DNA of 64,000 nucleotides, from contig OU015493.1 of the NCBI GenBank assembly GCA_907164885.2, positions 56,571,302 through 56,635,301 of the forward strand, in the 5' to 3' direction. A program made the translations under genes and the position numbers. The notes beneath the pieces were generated by a model. The model made no database searches. It was given only the letters and a program-made list of their open reading frames with translations, and had not been told where the DNA came from. Below, one piece after another: positions 48,601-58,620 of this stretch (positions are counted from its first letter, which is position 1; each line of letters begins with the position of its first letter). The stretch is from Dolomedes plantarius. Its lineage: Eukaryota; Arthropoda; Arachnida; Araneae; Dolomedidae.

Positions 48601-50751
48601 TAAATATTTACTAAAGCACAGAAAATACAAACATTAATAAGTCCGAAATTAAATTCCATTTACATACTATCAAATAATTAAATTTGAAATTCTTATCATA
48701 GAAAAAAAGCCTTATTATTAAAGCATTTCTGATAGAATAATTACATGCATAATATAGAATGCTTTATTTCTCAATGATCAAGCCGACATTTGAAAACCAC
48801 TAGTAAATATTAACAACTGATACATAACAGATCTTGTATAATTACCTCCACAGATTTCAATTTTTCTGCTATTTTGTCACTCATCCTCCGGTCTTCTATG
48901 ACTTTGTTTAGCTTTTTAACTAAGATTGCATGAAATTCCTCAGGTTTTTGTGGCTTCATCGACTCAGGTAAGCGTTCAGTTCGCTATGAAAAGATAAGAT
49001 TCTCCTTTAGAGATTATTTCCTTCTTACATTAAATTATTATATATGTACATACGGTTTGTATGATTCATCTATTATATATTACATACTTAAACGCAAAAC
49101 TTAACACAAAGAGTTATTTTGAGGAGAAACAGTAGCAATGTTAGAAATTTTCATTTACATATCTAAAAAAATTCACAATAAAAAGAACTCCAAATATCGG
49201 TACTTCCATGCAAAATCACACTTTAAAAATTATACACAAAATCGGAAATTATTAATTCAACGTTATTTGATAATATTTTCAGAAACCTGTACTATATTTT
49301 ACAATTTAATTAATAAAAGAATTTTAAATAACACATTACATCTAAAATTATAGGTTCACTCAAAAGCATATTCTAATATTTCCTAGAACAACCAGAACCA
49401 CACAAACTATCTTGGATGCATCAAGCAAGTTAGATGAAAAGAAAAAAGAAGATTTATTAATTCACTCACAGGAATAAATGTTCCATGACTAAGTCTATCT
49501 TTATTCAAGATAGCACTGTGTTTCGAAACTTTCTGGGGACGTTTTTTGTTTACTTCGGCTATACATAGGAAAATCCCTACAAAAGAGTAAGAAATTTAGT
49601 AACAAGAACTTCATAACAACAAGAGAAATAACTTGTGTTAAAAAATTAATATACTTACACACTACTATCTGTAAGGGACATTGTATCATCAGTTTGTGCA
49701 TCTGATGACAAACTTTGTAACTCACTATCCTGAGCAGAAGCAGGTAGAAATGAACCATATTTAGAATGATAGCTAGAATAATTACTATATGGAGATCGTA
49801 AAAAACCTATATTGTAAAAAAGAGAAAAAAATGGTAGCTATAAATGTAGTTATATAAGAAAAGTCCTACAATTTAATGATATTATTCAAAATTATTCCAA
49901 AGGTAAAATGAAAATTCTTTACCCAACAGGTCCTTCAGCTTTACTTTAGATACAGTTGAAATTTTGTTCCTTGTAATAAATTAGTCTTTGTTAGAGGAAT
50001 TTTATTAGAGGCTATGTGTAATTCTGCATCTTCATGCACTGTGGGTAGAAGATCAAGAGGTTCCGGTGACACCACACACTCTTTCTCTGGTGAAAGTTCA
50101 TTTTGCCAGCCTCCTAAATGTTGAATATACATATCTGATCTCAGGAAATTTGGATAAGTAGTTTTCATCATATAAGACTCAACTTCTCGTTGAGCTGCAT
50201 CAAATATTGTATCATCAACACTAGTATTAGATGTGAGTTTTTGCCTAATTTCTTCTTTTGTTTCATCACTAATTGCAGATATCCTTTTAACTTTCTTTTC
50301 AAACACAACTTTAATTAATTTAATTAAACTTTCTCTGTCACTAGGGTCATTCTTTTTAACACCTCTACATGCAAACCAAAATGATAAACACCTAGTATCT
50401 TGACCTTCTTGTTTCAAAAACTTTTGGAACAATGAAACACCTTGTATATCTTCTAATAAACAGTGTAAGCTCTGTGCCCATTTATAAGATGCAGGTGGGC
50501 TAGGGTTTGGAGAATTTTCTGTACAATCTGCTGATTCAGTTACATTTTCTGTACATGTTGGAGTAACTGATCTATCTGCAGAATCTCCACAATATGCCTT
50601 AGACTGACATTCATATTCCAGTTTTTTGTAAGGTTCTGGGATGTGCTGAGAAGTGTCATGGAATTTTTTTAACCTCCTCTCCAACAGCAGGAGGTCTAGG
50701 AGAAGTAGATCGCTTGGATACTGAAGAAGTGGTTTCTGTTACACCACTCAT
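35221..50751 (-). CDS. Axin: Axin, Wnt destruction-complex scaffold (eleven coding exons, frame broken twice)
   Basis: Coding exons on the minus strand: 50751-49945, about 49784-49659, 49576-49470, 48983-48846, 47537-47196 (or 47179), 44213-43972, 42588-42490, 42092-41895, 41133-41044, 40282-40094, 35362-35221. Corrected for two surplus bases this gives about 825 residues (human AXIN1 has 862). Domain order is that of Axin: tankyrase-binding RPPAVGEE near the N-terminus, RGS domain (about 90-212) that binds APC, a SSD...MSLTDSSV segment leading to the GSK3-binding region, a beta-catenin-binding helix (DILDQHISRVF), an ARRRLED segment and the C-terminal DIX polymerisation domain. Axin holds APC, GSK3, CK1 and beta-catenin together for beta-catenin phosphorylation in the cytoplasm. 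Frame breaks at 50664-50670 and 49542-49547 make the literal reading non-functional. A sequencing artefact or a decaying paralogue are both possible. Confidence 0.88.
35560..35835. other. GC-elevated island in the last Axin intron, unidentified
   Basis: This block is visibly richer in G+C than the surrounding intron and is open in more than one frame on both strands (for example + 35535-35912, and a minus frame with LRFNVPPLIKKEL). I do not recognise either translation. It could be a transposon remnant, an unrecognised exon or a regulatory island. Confidence 0.35.
36296..36530. mobile_element. MITE with TIRs of about 28 bp
   Basis: GTTATTTTTGAAAGTGGCAT at 36302 is the near-complement of ACCACTTTCAAAATAAC ending at about 36527, with the neighbouring AAGTCCATTTT/AAATGGGCTTA also paired. 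Related but degraded sequence recurs near 37005-37150. Confidence 0.5.
37195..37335 (-). repeat. tRNA-derived SINE in the last Axin intron
   Basis: On the minus strand an A box (GTGGTACAGCGCGC, complement of 37298-37311) and B box (GGATCGAATCCC, complement of 37261-37272) are correctly spaced. A C11 run at 37204-37214 lies in its body. Confidence 0.6.
38535..39514 (+). mobile_element. Non-autonomous Helitron, copy 2, with minisatellite core
   Basis: The 3' end has the short hairpin ACCTGGGCAACGCCGGGT (39487-39504), then CTAG followed by T, the diagnostic Helitron terminus. The body shares the AAATTTTGT...CTC start region, the tandem GACCGAGA/CATAGTTTTC units (five or so between 38700 and 39300) and the 3' portion with copy 1 at 3906-4780. 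The 5' boundary is approximate. Confidence 0.75.
39527..39752. repeat. 226-bp perfect or near-perfect palindrome with AT core
   Basis: The left arm from 39527 (TATATGTCTGAAAGGCATTA) is the exact complement of the right arm ending at 39752. The axis is at about 39639 inside an (AT)n tract. It starts 13 bases after the CTAG end of the Helitron. Confidence 0.92.
40094..40282 (-). CDS. Axin: Axin exon, N-terminal half of DIX
   Basis: Acceptor TTTTCAG and donor AA|GTAAGT; phase 2 in and out. It encodes SINVLEST, then NDVTVIGYSYGRHSVPYLSK and NITLKQFKSLLSKKGNF, matching AYYFCGEPIPYR and VTLGQFKELLTKKGSYR of Axin DIX. Confidence 0.93.
41044..41133 (-). CDS. Axin: Axin exon, linker before DIX
   Basis: Acceptor TTTTTAG and donor AG|GTATAT; phases 2 in and out agree with both neighbours. 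It encodes a Ser/Asp-rich linker (CASGSRNSHDTSRMKFSKGY) with no known domain. Confidence 0.8.
41895..42092 (-). CDS. Axin: Axin exon with ARRRLED segment
   Basis: Acceptor CCCCTAG and donor AA|GTATGT. It encodes a Ser/Pro-rich stretch and then NLLEARRRLEDENRAKMKLK, matching LTQLEEARRRLEEEEKRA in human AXIN1. Confidence 0.9.
42490..42588 (-). CDS. Axin: Axin exon (HWLEAKRM segment)
   Basis: Acceptor TTTGCAG and donor AG|GTACTA; phase 2 in and out. It encodes VTHWLEAKRMTEQEREQ, matching the IMQWIIEGEKEISRH helix of vertebrate Axin. Confidence 0.88.
42692..42870 (-). repeat. tRNA-derived SINE with (CCTAA)n tail, copy 1
   Basis: The minus-strand B box GGGTTCGAGTCCC (complement of 42807-42819) and shared body sequence match the plus-strand copy at 61565-61758. 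Its 3' tail reads (TTAGG)3 on the plus strand at 42694-42708. Confidence 0.75.
43068..43254. mobile_element. pogo-type MITE
   Basis: This 187-bp element has 22 of 23 paired terminal bases (CAGTTGGCTCTCTGTTTAACGAC) and TA on each side (43066-43067 and 43255-43256). It lies in an Axin intron. Confidence 0.85.
43972..44213 (-). CDS. Axin: Axin exon, Ser-rich linker
   Basis: Acceptor TTTGTAG and donor AA|GTAAGT. In the frame that joins correctly to the next exon it encodes DHDTHSTDSAMFDYVS, then a Cys/Ser/Lys region ending ESVPSYSK. The incoming phase must be 0, which conflicts with the strong upstream donor at 47178. Confidence 0.85.
44763..45341 (-). mobile_element. mariner element, internally deleted
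   Basis: The ends CACAAGATTGAACTTTAATA and the complement of CAAGGGATGGAACTTTAATA are flanked by TA. The interior keeps mariner-like sequence on the minus strand, with stops. It lies in an Axin intron and shares its orientation. Confidence 0.7.
46215..46965 (-). pseudogene. Fragment of an unclassified repetitive arthropod protein family
   Basis: The minus strand reads, from right to left, CGFTKFPCFLCEWDGSARDQ and HWSRKIWPARKS, then ENILLPPLYIKLGLMKQFVK and CKKFPHLSEAKLEEGMFV. After a frameshift it continues SLKIHFLNSHLDFFPDNLGD and SEEQGEWFHQDIKLMERGYQ. I recall these blocks (CFLCxWD, PPLHIKLGLMKQFVK, HFLxSHLDxFPENxG, GERFHQD) as a multicopy family in arthropod and other metazoan assemblies with no accepted function. 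At least one frameshift and stops mark this copy as broken. Confidence 0.65.
47179..47537 (-). CDS. Axin: Axin exon with beta-catenin-binding helix
   Basis: Acceptor TTTTTTAG, phase 0 in. It encodes SEENVQDILDQHISRVFED, then a Pro-rich region and a His-rich SHKHSQY segment, matching the Axin beta-catenin-binding domain (ESILDEHVQRVLRTPG). The consensus donor GG|GTGAGT at 47178 leaves phase 2. A weaker donor, ACA|GTATCA at 47195, would give the phase 0 needed downstream. Confidence 0.88.
47657..47890. mobile_element. MITE with TIRs of about 23 bp
   Basis: TGAAGACCTTATTTGAATGG near 47660 pairs with the complement of CCACTATTCAAATAAGACC ending near 47885. Both arms continue into ACTCCA motifs. 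The target site is unclear. Confidence 0.5.
48846..48983 (-). CDS. Axin: Axin exon after the GSK3-binding region
   Basis: Acceptor TTCATAG and donor GAG|GTAATT; phase 0 at both ends. It encodes RTERLPESMKPQKPEEFHAI, then LVKKLNKVIEDRRM, matching RTYRVPKEVRVEPQKFAEEL of human AXIN1. Confidence 0.92.
49470..49576 (-). CDS. Axin: Axin exon, GSK3-binding region, with surplus base
   Basis: Acceptor TTTGTAG, donor CCT|GTGAGT. The first part reads VDFPMYSRSKQK (human VDGIPPYRIRKQH). The second part, one frame off, reads RPQKVSKHSAILN and SHGTFIP, which joins in phase 0 to RTERLPE. The break falls in the A6 run at 49542-49547, and one A fewer would restore the frame. Confidence 0.85.
49659..49784 (-). 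CDS. Axin: Axin exon, SSD/LTDSS segment
   Basis: It encodes SELQSLSSDAQ and TMSLTDSSV, matching [20 protein letters not shown]. Donor GT|GTAAGT. The start is uncertain: acceptors before 49784 or 49772 keep phase. The best pyrimidine tract (before 49806) keeps phase only if the T6 run there (A6 on the plus strand) also carries a surplus base. Confidence 0.8.
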
Positions 50752-50813
50752 ATTTATCTTTTAAGAATATAAGAATCAGCATAATTTTCAACTCACAGCA
50801 TCTGTCTCAGAAA
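49945..50813 (-). CDS. Axin: Axin first coding exon: tankyrase motif and RGS domain
   Basis: A splice acceptor (GTTTTTCAG) precedes 50813, with ATG at 50751-50749. The ATG frame encodes a tankyrase-binding motif RPPAVGEE and then meets TGA at 50658. The RGS domain lies one frame over, with KWAQSLHCLLEDIQGVSLF, FLKQEG, LSFWFACRG, and TYPNFLRSDMYI. The shift lies at the A7 run 50664-50670. No ATG precedes the RGS in its own frame, so the ATG at 50751 is the only sensible start. Donor AA|GTAAAG. Confidence 0.88.
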
Positions 50814-51453
50814 CTGAAAAACAAATGAAAGTCATAGATAATTAGATTAAAGAATCCAAAATTTAAAGAAATTAGATAGAAAGATTATCAAAACTCTTCA
50901 ACAAAAATTCCCTCTTTCCCCAGTAATAGTAAAATAATTTCATTTAAAAAATGCTTATGACCCAGATGCAAAATCTTTTTTCCAATACTATAAAATGTGT
51001 AACCCAAGATTTTCTGAATAGGATATTCATTAAAAAGAAAAAAAAATCTATACACACCATGTAATTTTTAAAAGGATTATTATTTTAGCAAAAAAAAAAA
51101 AAAAAAAAAATGTTTAGCGCACTCAGCAAAAGAAAGCAATGAAATGATAATTTGAATCCAGTATATAACAAATTTATTTGAGTGCTAGTTTTAATGCAAA
51201 AATATTCTATACAATACATTTGTATAGATATTTCTGGTAAAAAACACATATAGATTAGGGTGGGAACCTGACACGTTTAGGTTTCTTCTTCAATCAATGA
51301 TCCAACTACAATTTCAAGCAACTGTCTGGGCATTACAAAAATTATTTTTTGGGCTTTCATTCTTCAGTGTAAATAACTAAAATCACTTTCCTTATAATTA
51401 TTAAATTTCTTTGAAAAATTATAAATCCAAATATTTTTGCCACGTCATTTAAA

Positions 51454-51487
<34 letters not shown>

Positions 51488-51809
51488 CTTAAATATTAAT
51501 GCCTTTTACCTTATATTTGCCCTCTTTGAAGTAAAATCAGTTATCAATTCAATTAAGTTTTATCAAAAACAGTTATTACACTTAACGAAATAGCTCTTTA
51601 GGCATATCTTTAAAAATTCTTACTTTAATGAAGTGCAAATACACGAAGATACAAACAATAATTCATTAAGATAATTCATCAAACATAAAAGCAGTTTCAA
51701 CAGATATGTATTCTAGGTATTTCCTATTATAGTAACAAAACAGTCAGAATATAAACATACAAGGAAAAAAAATTAAATTTCTACTTCTAAGAATAACCCT
51801 TAAATGCCC

Positions 51810-51844
51810 TGTAGGATAAGACTTAAAATAAGTCTTGTCCTACA
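51810..51844. repeat. 15-bp inverted repeat, one mismatch, 5-nt spacer
   Basis: The arm at 51810-51824 (TGTAGGATAAGACTT) pairs with 51830-51844 apart from one position. Confidence 0.85.
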
Positions 51845-53068
51845 AGATTAATTCAACAAATAATATCTTGCTTCTATTTTTAATAAATTTCATACATTTT
51901 ACAATATTTATTTATCTAACACTTAAGACAATCTTTGAAATATATTTTAATAGCTATTGTTGTTTCATGGGTATTGCAATATACTTTTATGCTATAAAAC
52001 TTATGATCCTGCAATTAAAAATTTTCCTCTATATTGGTTAATTAACATCTAACTTGCTTATCGACTAATTTTGTTTCATTTATGTTGAGGTTTCAAAAAA
52101 AAAAATTTCATATTGTCAATTTTTATATTTCAATTGCAGTCTTTGATACTATATTCCCTTCAAATTTATAAAATACCAACTTTAAATTAATTAATTAGTA
52201 GAGGTTACTTTCCAACTGACTTACACTTCCATTAATTAATGCAGTATACTTTCCACAGTCTTGAATGTAGTGTTTAAAAAATCTGACGCCACACATACTT
52301 AAATCTAAACTTTAATGTATACAATGACTACAACATAGTTTACAATATCGCTTGAATCTAATATTGAATATGAAAGACTCCTGCTATTACATATTGTTCT
52401 TGCTCAACTGGCTCACTAATTACTCATTATTACTGCAGAGCATGGAAGCAATATCACTTCCATAAAATCTTGTTTTAAACACTGTGCTTAATCTATTTAT
52501 TAGTGTTTGTTGACAATAGTTGAGAACATGTGTCATTAGTTGAAACACTTGTGTTCTATTTAATTCAGCTTAGGAGGCTTAAGAGCTTATATTCATATCT
52601 ATACAATTTACAGAGAACTTTTTGTTTTGCATATTTCAGCGACAAATCTATAAATACATAAAATACCTTTATTTTGACCTTTTAGGCCCCTTTTGATTGT
52701 TCCCCTAGTGCTAAGAAAAATGGTCAATACATAAGCGAGCATTAAAGAGGCACAATTTTTTTAAAATTTTAAAGATTAAAATTTATTAAATCCAGTTTAT
52801 CTATCCATATATTATAACTTATCATCAACACATATTTGACAATAAAATATGGGTTATTTATGTTAATATCATTCATTTGGGGGACAAATCTGTTACCAAA
52901 TAACAAATCAACATCAGAAAATATTCTGATTGGCATTCCACATTTCGTATTTCATTCATGGGGCCCGATGTGGCTGCAAAGGCCCTCCAGGTTGAACCCC
53001 CCACTAGTGGTATTTATTCACATTCGTATTTATACATAATCCCCCCCCCCCCCCCACACACACACACA

Positions 53069-53207
53069 CAGTGAAACTTTTCTAACCGGCCATATTTTGA
53101 TCAGAACCAATTAAATACACTCCACAGAGCCAATGTTATTTTACCTCCTTTTCCACGGCCACTTTTTTCCCGGAACCATGACTGGCCGCCTTGGAGAAGT
53201 TTCACTG
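53069..53207. mobile_element. Small MITE related to 8007-8090
   Basis: The termini CAGTGAAACTTTTCTAACCG and the complement of CAGTGAAACTTCTCCAAGGC pair over most positions. The internal GGAACCATGACTGGCC recalls the 8007-8090 copy. TA is present only on the right; the left abuts a CA repeat. Confidence 0.65.
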
Positions 53208-53559
53208 TATAAACATGCACGCACACATGTCTACTTATATATTTTATGCACATCCTTTGTTTATCTCAAATTGATCAAACTTCTAAAAGTACAAACAAAA
53301 AGTTACGGCTTCCCACCTCCTAAGCTTTCTGGGTCAAACTCACTTATTATTTCGGTTTATAACCGTTAATTATACATAAAAAATATTCATTCCATGAGCA
53401 AAGGGTATCCAATAAATCACTAAAACATGATCCTAATGGAAAGTTTAATAAAGAATAATCAAATATTCGGAGAAAAAATGTTCAGTGATTTCACCAATAC
53501 CTATATCTTGTATTTTGAGCACTCCGATGCCTTCCAGTGTTTCCATAATTTTGTTCACG

Positions 53560-53995
53560 GGGTATCCAATACAGGTATCACACACATATTTTGAAAGGCG
53601 TTAAAATAATCCAGCGATATCAGTATCCAAACGTGCAATTCAGACAAACGCGCCAAATTTTATCCGATATACGAGAGCGAGTATACTCCACACCAGCAAC
53701 AATCAGCATTCCGCACCGAAAGCTTTCCAGTATCCAACAAAGCACAAGCAGAAAATTTTCTACTCCCCACTTGAAGGGAAGAAGGAAGAATGAATGAGCT
53801 TCTCAGCATGCTTCCAAGCGAGTCCCATTCTCCCCACGAAGACGGAGGGAAGGGGGGATGAACAGGGTAGGGCAGGCAATTACAGGAGATTAGAGGCGGC
53901 AGATATCCGGGGAAAAGGGCGCGGAATTTGTCGAAAGTGTCCAAAATCGGAAAAGAATCCACCGCGAACTGGACCCCAAAGGCCATGCATCATAA
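53560..53995. promoter_or_regulatory. GC-richer island, candidate Axin promoter or leader exon
   Basis: CpG-containing sequence stands out from the AT-rich surroundings about 3 kb upstream of the Axin start. No protein in it is recognised. Role as promoter or first non-coding exon is inference from position only. Confidence 0.3.
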
Positions 53996-54210
53996 GGTAT
54001 TTTTCAGTACGGAAAAAAAAAAACGCCCACACGTTTACTACTCAGCAGGCAGGAACAAAGAACTCCACTCTTTTATGTGTGTAGTGAGATCACCAAAATA
54101 AAATATTTGTATTTACTTAATTGTATAGAAAGAGCATGTTTGCTCTATATCTTACACAAAACCATAACACTAAAGTAATCAAAAAAGAAACAGCATTTAC
54201 TCAAGTTTAT

Positions 54211-54680
<470 letters not shown>

Positions 54681-54699
54681 GTACTGCCACCACACCCAT

Positions 54700-56880
54700 T
54701 ACTAATTGTTAAAAACTTGTACCAAAACACTTCATAGATAATTAACAAAAATTCTCAAACATCAAAAAACTTTACAAAAAATTCGTTAAATTTACAAGTT
54801 ACCATTGTGCTCGAGAAGGTATTTTTTACAATCACCCTCACTTAAATTGAACATCCGCACTGTGCTAAGTTGGTTTAATAAAAATTCATACATTCAAAGC
54901 TGTCGCGAGACTGGCTGCACAGTACTGGAATTCATAACTATATCACCGATAACAGAACGAGTGAAAATTGATATTGGATGGAGAATGATTGAATTAATGT
55001 ACACATGTTTGCAGAATAGAAACAAAATTTCGGAATATGTGGCGTGGCATTTTTACATGAATGATTTGTCTTCAAATTTTATAGCTTAGAAATTACAGGT
55101 AAAAAACGTGTATTTTTTTAAATACGTGTTGTAGTAACTTTTTCGAAATTTATCATTTACAGCAACTTCTAACTTCCATACCGCAAAGTTGAGCTGTCGC
55201 CTAACACTATCTCCAATGCTCATTAGCTACAGTAAACGCCTGCGGAACCATAGTTAATCGTCTACTTTTTCTAAATGCTATTTAAAAAAAAAAATCCCCC
55301 CCCCCGCCCACCGAGCCTTGAGATCGAAAACCTAATTCAAAACAATAATTCCTTTTAAAAATGGCAATTCCTTTTAAAATAAGCAACCACTATCTACCTT
55401 TTTAAAAAAATTAACATAACACTATATAATAAACTGAGCAGAGACAGTATTCATGTTGAAACAAGATTGCATAGTACAGATTATTTATCTTCACACATCC
55501 AGTTTTTATGAAAGAAATTGTACAGATTAGGACATACATATCTAAGAAAAAGACTCTTTAAAATTCGGTTTTAAAACGCTTTGTATGAACTCGACAGAAT
55601 CCAAAGTCTTCAGGCGTGAAGAGTTTTATCGAACTGATTTCCTTCAACTCAGATAAAGCTTCTTTATCACAAGAGGTTCTTCAAGAGGGTGTTACCACAC
55701 CTTGAGACAAGTCGAAGCATATTATTTCGCGAAGAAACAAACGACCAAAGAAGCATCCATGTATCGACACAATAGAAGTGTTACGTCTGCATTAATCCAT
55801 ATCCACACCACATAGTTTACGATAAAAGGCTCATCTAAGTTTTCCATTCAAATTCTCAGATCACCAGAGTCGAATGTCATTATTTCAAACATGCAGAAAT
55901 AATTTGTTTGGATACATAACTTCCTCAATAGCTGAAATTTACACGTTTGTAGCTAAAGAGTAATTATATTGAGCTCAAAATTTTACGGCATTGTATTATT
56001 TTTATCTTTTATACTTTTTGAATATTTTACGTTCTATTCTTTCTCTCAGAGAAAATTTTAAAACTACTGCTCTAAATAACTGATAATAGTAATTCACCTG
56101 TTTTCGTAACACATTTCATAAAAAAAATTAAAGTTGAGAAATAATATACATGAGAAAAGTAAAAACGTCGATGAGATGGTATTTACAATTCAAAAATAGT
56201 TTAACTTTTGTAGTGAAGATTACATGAAAATAAGTCTAAATCACGACATAATCCATCACCATGTAAAAAAAAATTCAGCTGCGTAAGATCTCAAGAAATA
56301 ACTATAGTGTATGCACATAGGATATGTAATACAAGCCAGTCAGAAACAATACGACTCCTTATACCTTAATAGCGTACATGCAACAGGAATGTTTTAACGG
56401 TAGAACGTACACTGAAGAATTTTATTTAAATAGGATAGAGATTTAAATCGTAAATAATATTAATGCATCTAACAGTTACATATACTCTAATTTGTTACGT
56501 GGGTCCCGAAAATATTTTAGCTCTTTCTCAGTATTAATTCGAGTTATTCAAACATCTTCATATATAGTGTGTGGCAGAGAGAGTATGAGTACTACCGTAC
56601 AGCCAAAACGAATGCTTATAATTCGTAAACCAGCCTTACGCGAAGAAAACTTTCTCCTACCTATCACGTGACCACGAGCAATACCGTATTTCCGAAAGGA
56701 AATTTAAGCTCCACACCCTGGTTTCAAGCGCAATAGTCAACCCAAACTATACTGGCGGAACATGTCAAGCTGATACACGGATATTTTTATTAGGCGGTCT
56801 GACAAAACACATGGAGGGTCCAAGTTATAGCCGTTTTCACTCATCTCCGAGCTGAACTCTGCAGACAATGGTTCAAAGGA
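54700..56880. other. Intergenic, no gene recognised
   Basis: AT-rich DNA with a C10 run near 55298 and no supported ORF, RNA or transposon terminus. Confidence 0.5.
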
Positions 56881-57180
56881 ACTCGCCGACTGCAGCTGCG
56901 TGAAAAAGCTCTCCCCCCCCCCACCACCAATCCCCCGTAACTTCCATTCCAAGACGCGGCGAGATGGGATGGGGGGAAGACAAGGGGGAAGAGGGCAGGC
57001 AGGCCGACAAAGAGGATACCGGTCGCGAATGATAAGACCCGGCCCACCAGTCAACGGGAGCCATTTGGGACCCGGCGGAAAAAAGAGAAGGGCTTTTTGG
57101 CCGGGGCGCTTTGAATCCTGTCAGGATTGTCCAGCGCAGTCAACCGGCAGAAAGAGGGGTTACAACTGGAAAAGTTGCTA
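56880..57180. promoter_or_regulatory. GC-rich island
   Basis: Roughly 300 bp of G+C-rich sequence with C and G runs and several CpGs. Overlapping ORFs on both strands have no recognisable protein. It may be a promoter or leader exon of a gene to either side. Confidence 0.25.
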
Positions 57181-58132
57181 TCCGTTTCCCAAGTTCTACT
57201 ACAGCTTAGAAGTTAAAAAGAGCCTTGTGCGGGGAAAAAAAAAAATTATACCCAAATGTCATTTCCCTCCTTCCATAGTATAGATATATTAATATAAACG
57301 CTTTCAACCATCCTCCTCATGCACGCTGAGAAGGGATAATCATGCGCCCAAGTTAATTGCGATGTGACAGGGAAGTGTCTCGAAATTTAATTGTCCTGGC
57401 ACACATTTAAAGTTCCTTAACTCGGAAGAATAAAAAAAAGAGAGAGAGGTTTATGAAGAGCCAGCGAAACAAATCGCTAGTGAAATAACTTTGATTTGGA
57501 TTTTTATTTCTGTCCCCGAGTGCTCATTTTTTTAACCCTAACATTTGCGGAAGAGAATACAACCTACACTATAAAACTATTCATCTTTATGAAAAATTAC
57601 CTTCCGTAAGTCGTGATTCATTCTAGGACCACTTTTCTTTTCTTCTGTTTTTTTTCCGGAGAAAAAGTTACTGTGGATTCTCATTTCAATTATTAAAGTT
57701 CATATTCGTATTATGCTCACATTTCTCATTTTGCAAATCATACGCCCAGAGTACAAGATGTAACACTTCACAATCCTCAATTTTTGCAAAAAGCAGTAAG
57801 ATTTACAAAATTATTTTCTGATTTCTACCTTCTCTGTGTTCATCTATGGACCAAAAAAAAGTTTTACTGAATTTGCCCAATAATTTTTTTTTCATTGAAA
57901 TTATACTATAATTGAGATAGCTCTCCAAAATTCCTAAAGTGCATCGGACTTCTCCTTTGCGTCGTCTCCTTTCGTTTCTTGGTAACGGCATGACGATACT
58001 CGACAGTCTCCCTGCTCAGAATTGGGATAAATCACTAACGCGATCGTATTATGATAGCAGTAAATCGCAGTTTACATTTCAATTATGAAAAATACTTAAT
58101 AGTCTGGCAAATATAATAATAGTCTGGCAAAA

Positions 58133-58141
<9 letters not shown>

Positions 58142-58186
<45 letters not shown>
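58142..58186. repeat. (AG)n microsatellite
   Basis: Uninterrupted GA dinucleotide run. Confidence 0.95.
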
Positions 58187-58190
<4 letters not shown>

Positions 58191-58489
58191 TTTCATTTAC
58201 CTTACTATGCCTAAAAATGGTTACGCTACATAAACTTTTTTTTTCCCTGCTTTACATCTTCACATCTCATTGAACGAAAATAAAACAATCTTGGACAAAA
58301 ACATATAAAAGATCGGGATAAAAGTCTTAGTAATGCATATCAACAGAAAAGTTTGAGCGTGTGTGGATGGATAGTGAAGAAAGCAACAAAACATTGGAGA
58401 TTTTTTTCGTTATTTTTTAAATCAACACGACGGTAGGTACTACTTGTGTTATGAGGACATTAACCCATCCACACCGCGAATTCGTTGGC

Positions 58490-58620
58490 TGCTTTATTAT
58501 GGGCGCACCATACAGGTGAGGTAACACTGCTCCAGAAGAGGGGAACAGCACGGGATTCAAACCAGAGTCCACATTATGGAAGCCCACGCGCTAACCAGTA
58601 TACGATGTGAATGACAGAAA
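58490..58620 (-). repeat. tRNA-derived SINE
   Basis: On the minus strand an A-box-like TGGTTAGCGCGTGGG is followed by a B-box-like GGTTTGAATCCCG. The orientation and spacing fit a SINE head. Confidence 0.5.

Larger units (their letters stand above)
50760..53480. other. Region upstream of the first Axin coding exon
   Basis: Presumed 5' intron or non-coding leader. No ORF is supported. It contains microsatellites, a small MITE (53069-53207), a snapback repeat (51810-51844) and a C15 run (53041-53055). Confidence 0.5.

Noticed and set aside
50658..50690. Programmed -1 ribosomal frameshifting at the Axin A7 run
   Set aside because: Rejoining the frames needs loss of one base (+1), not -1. I know of no Axin using frameshifting, and a second break of the same type lies in another exon.
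56737..57283. Overlapping ORFs on both strands in the GC island
   Set aside because: Openness follows from GC-rich composition, and no frame shows a known protein or consistent splice sites.
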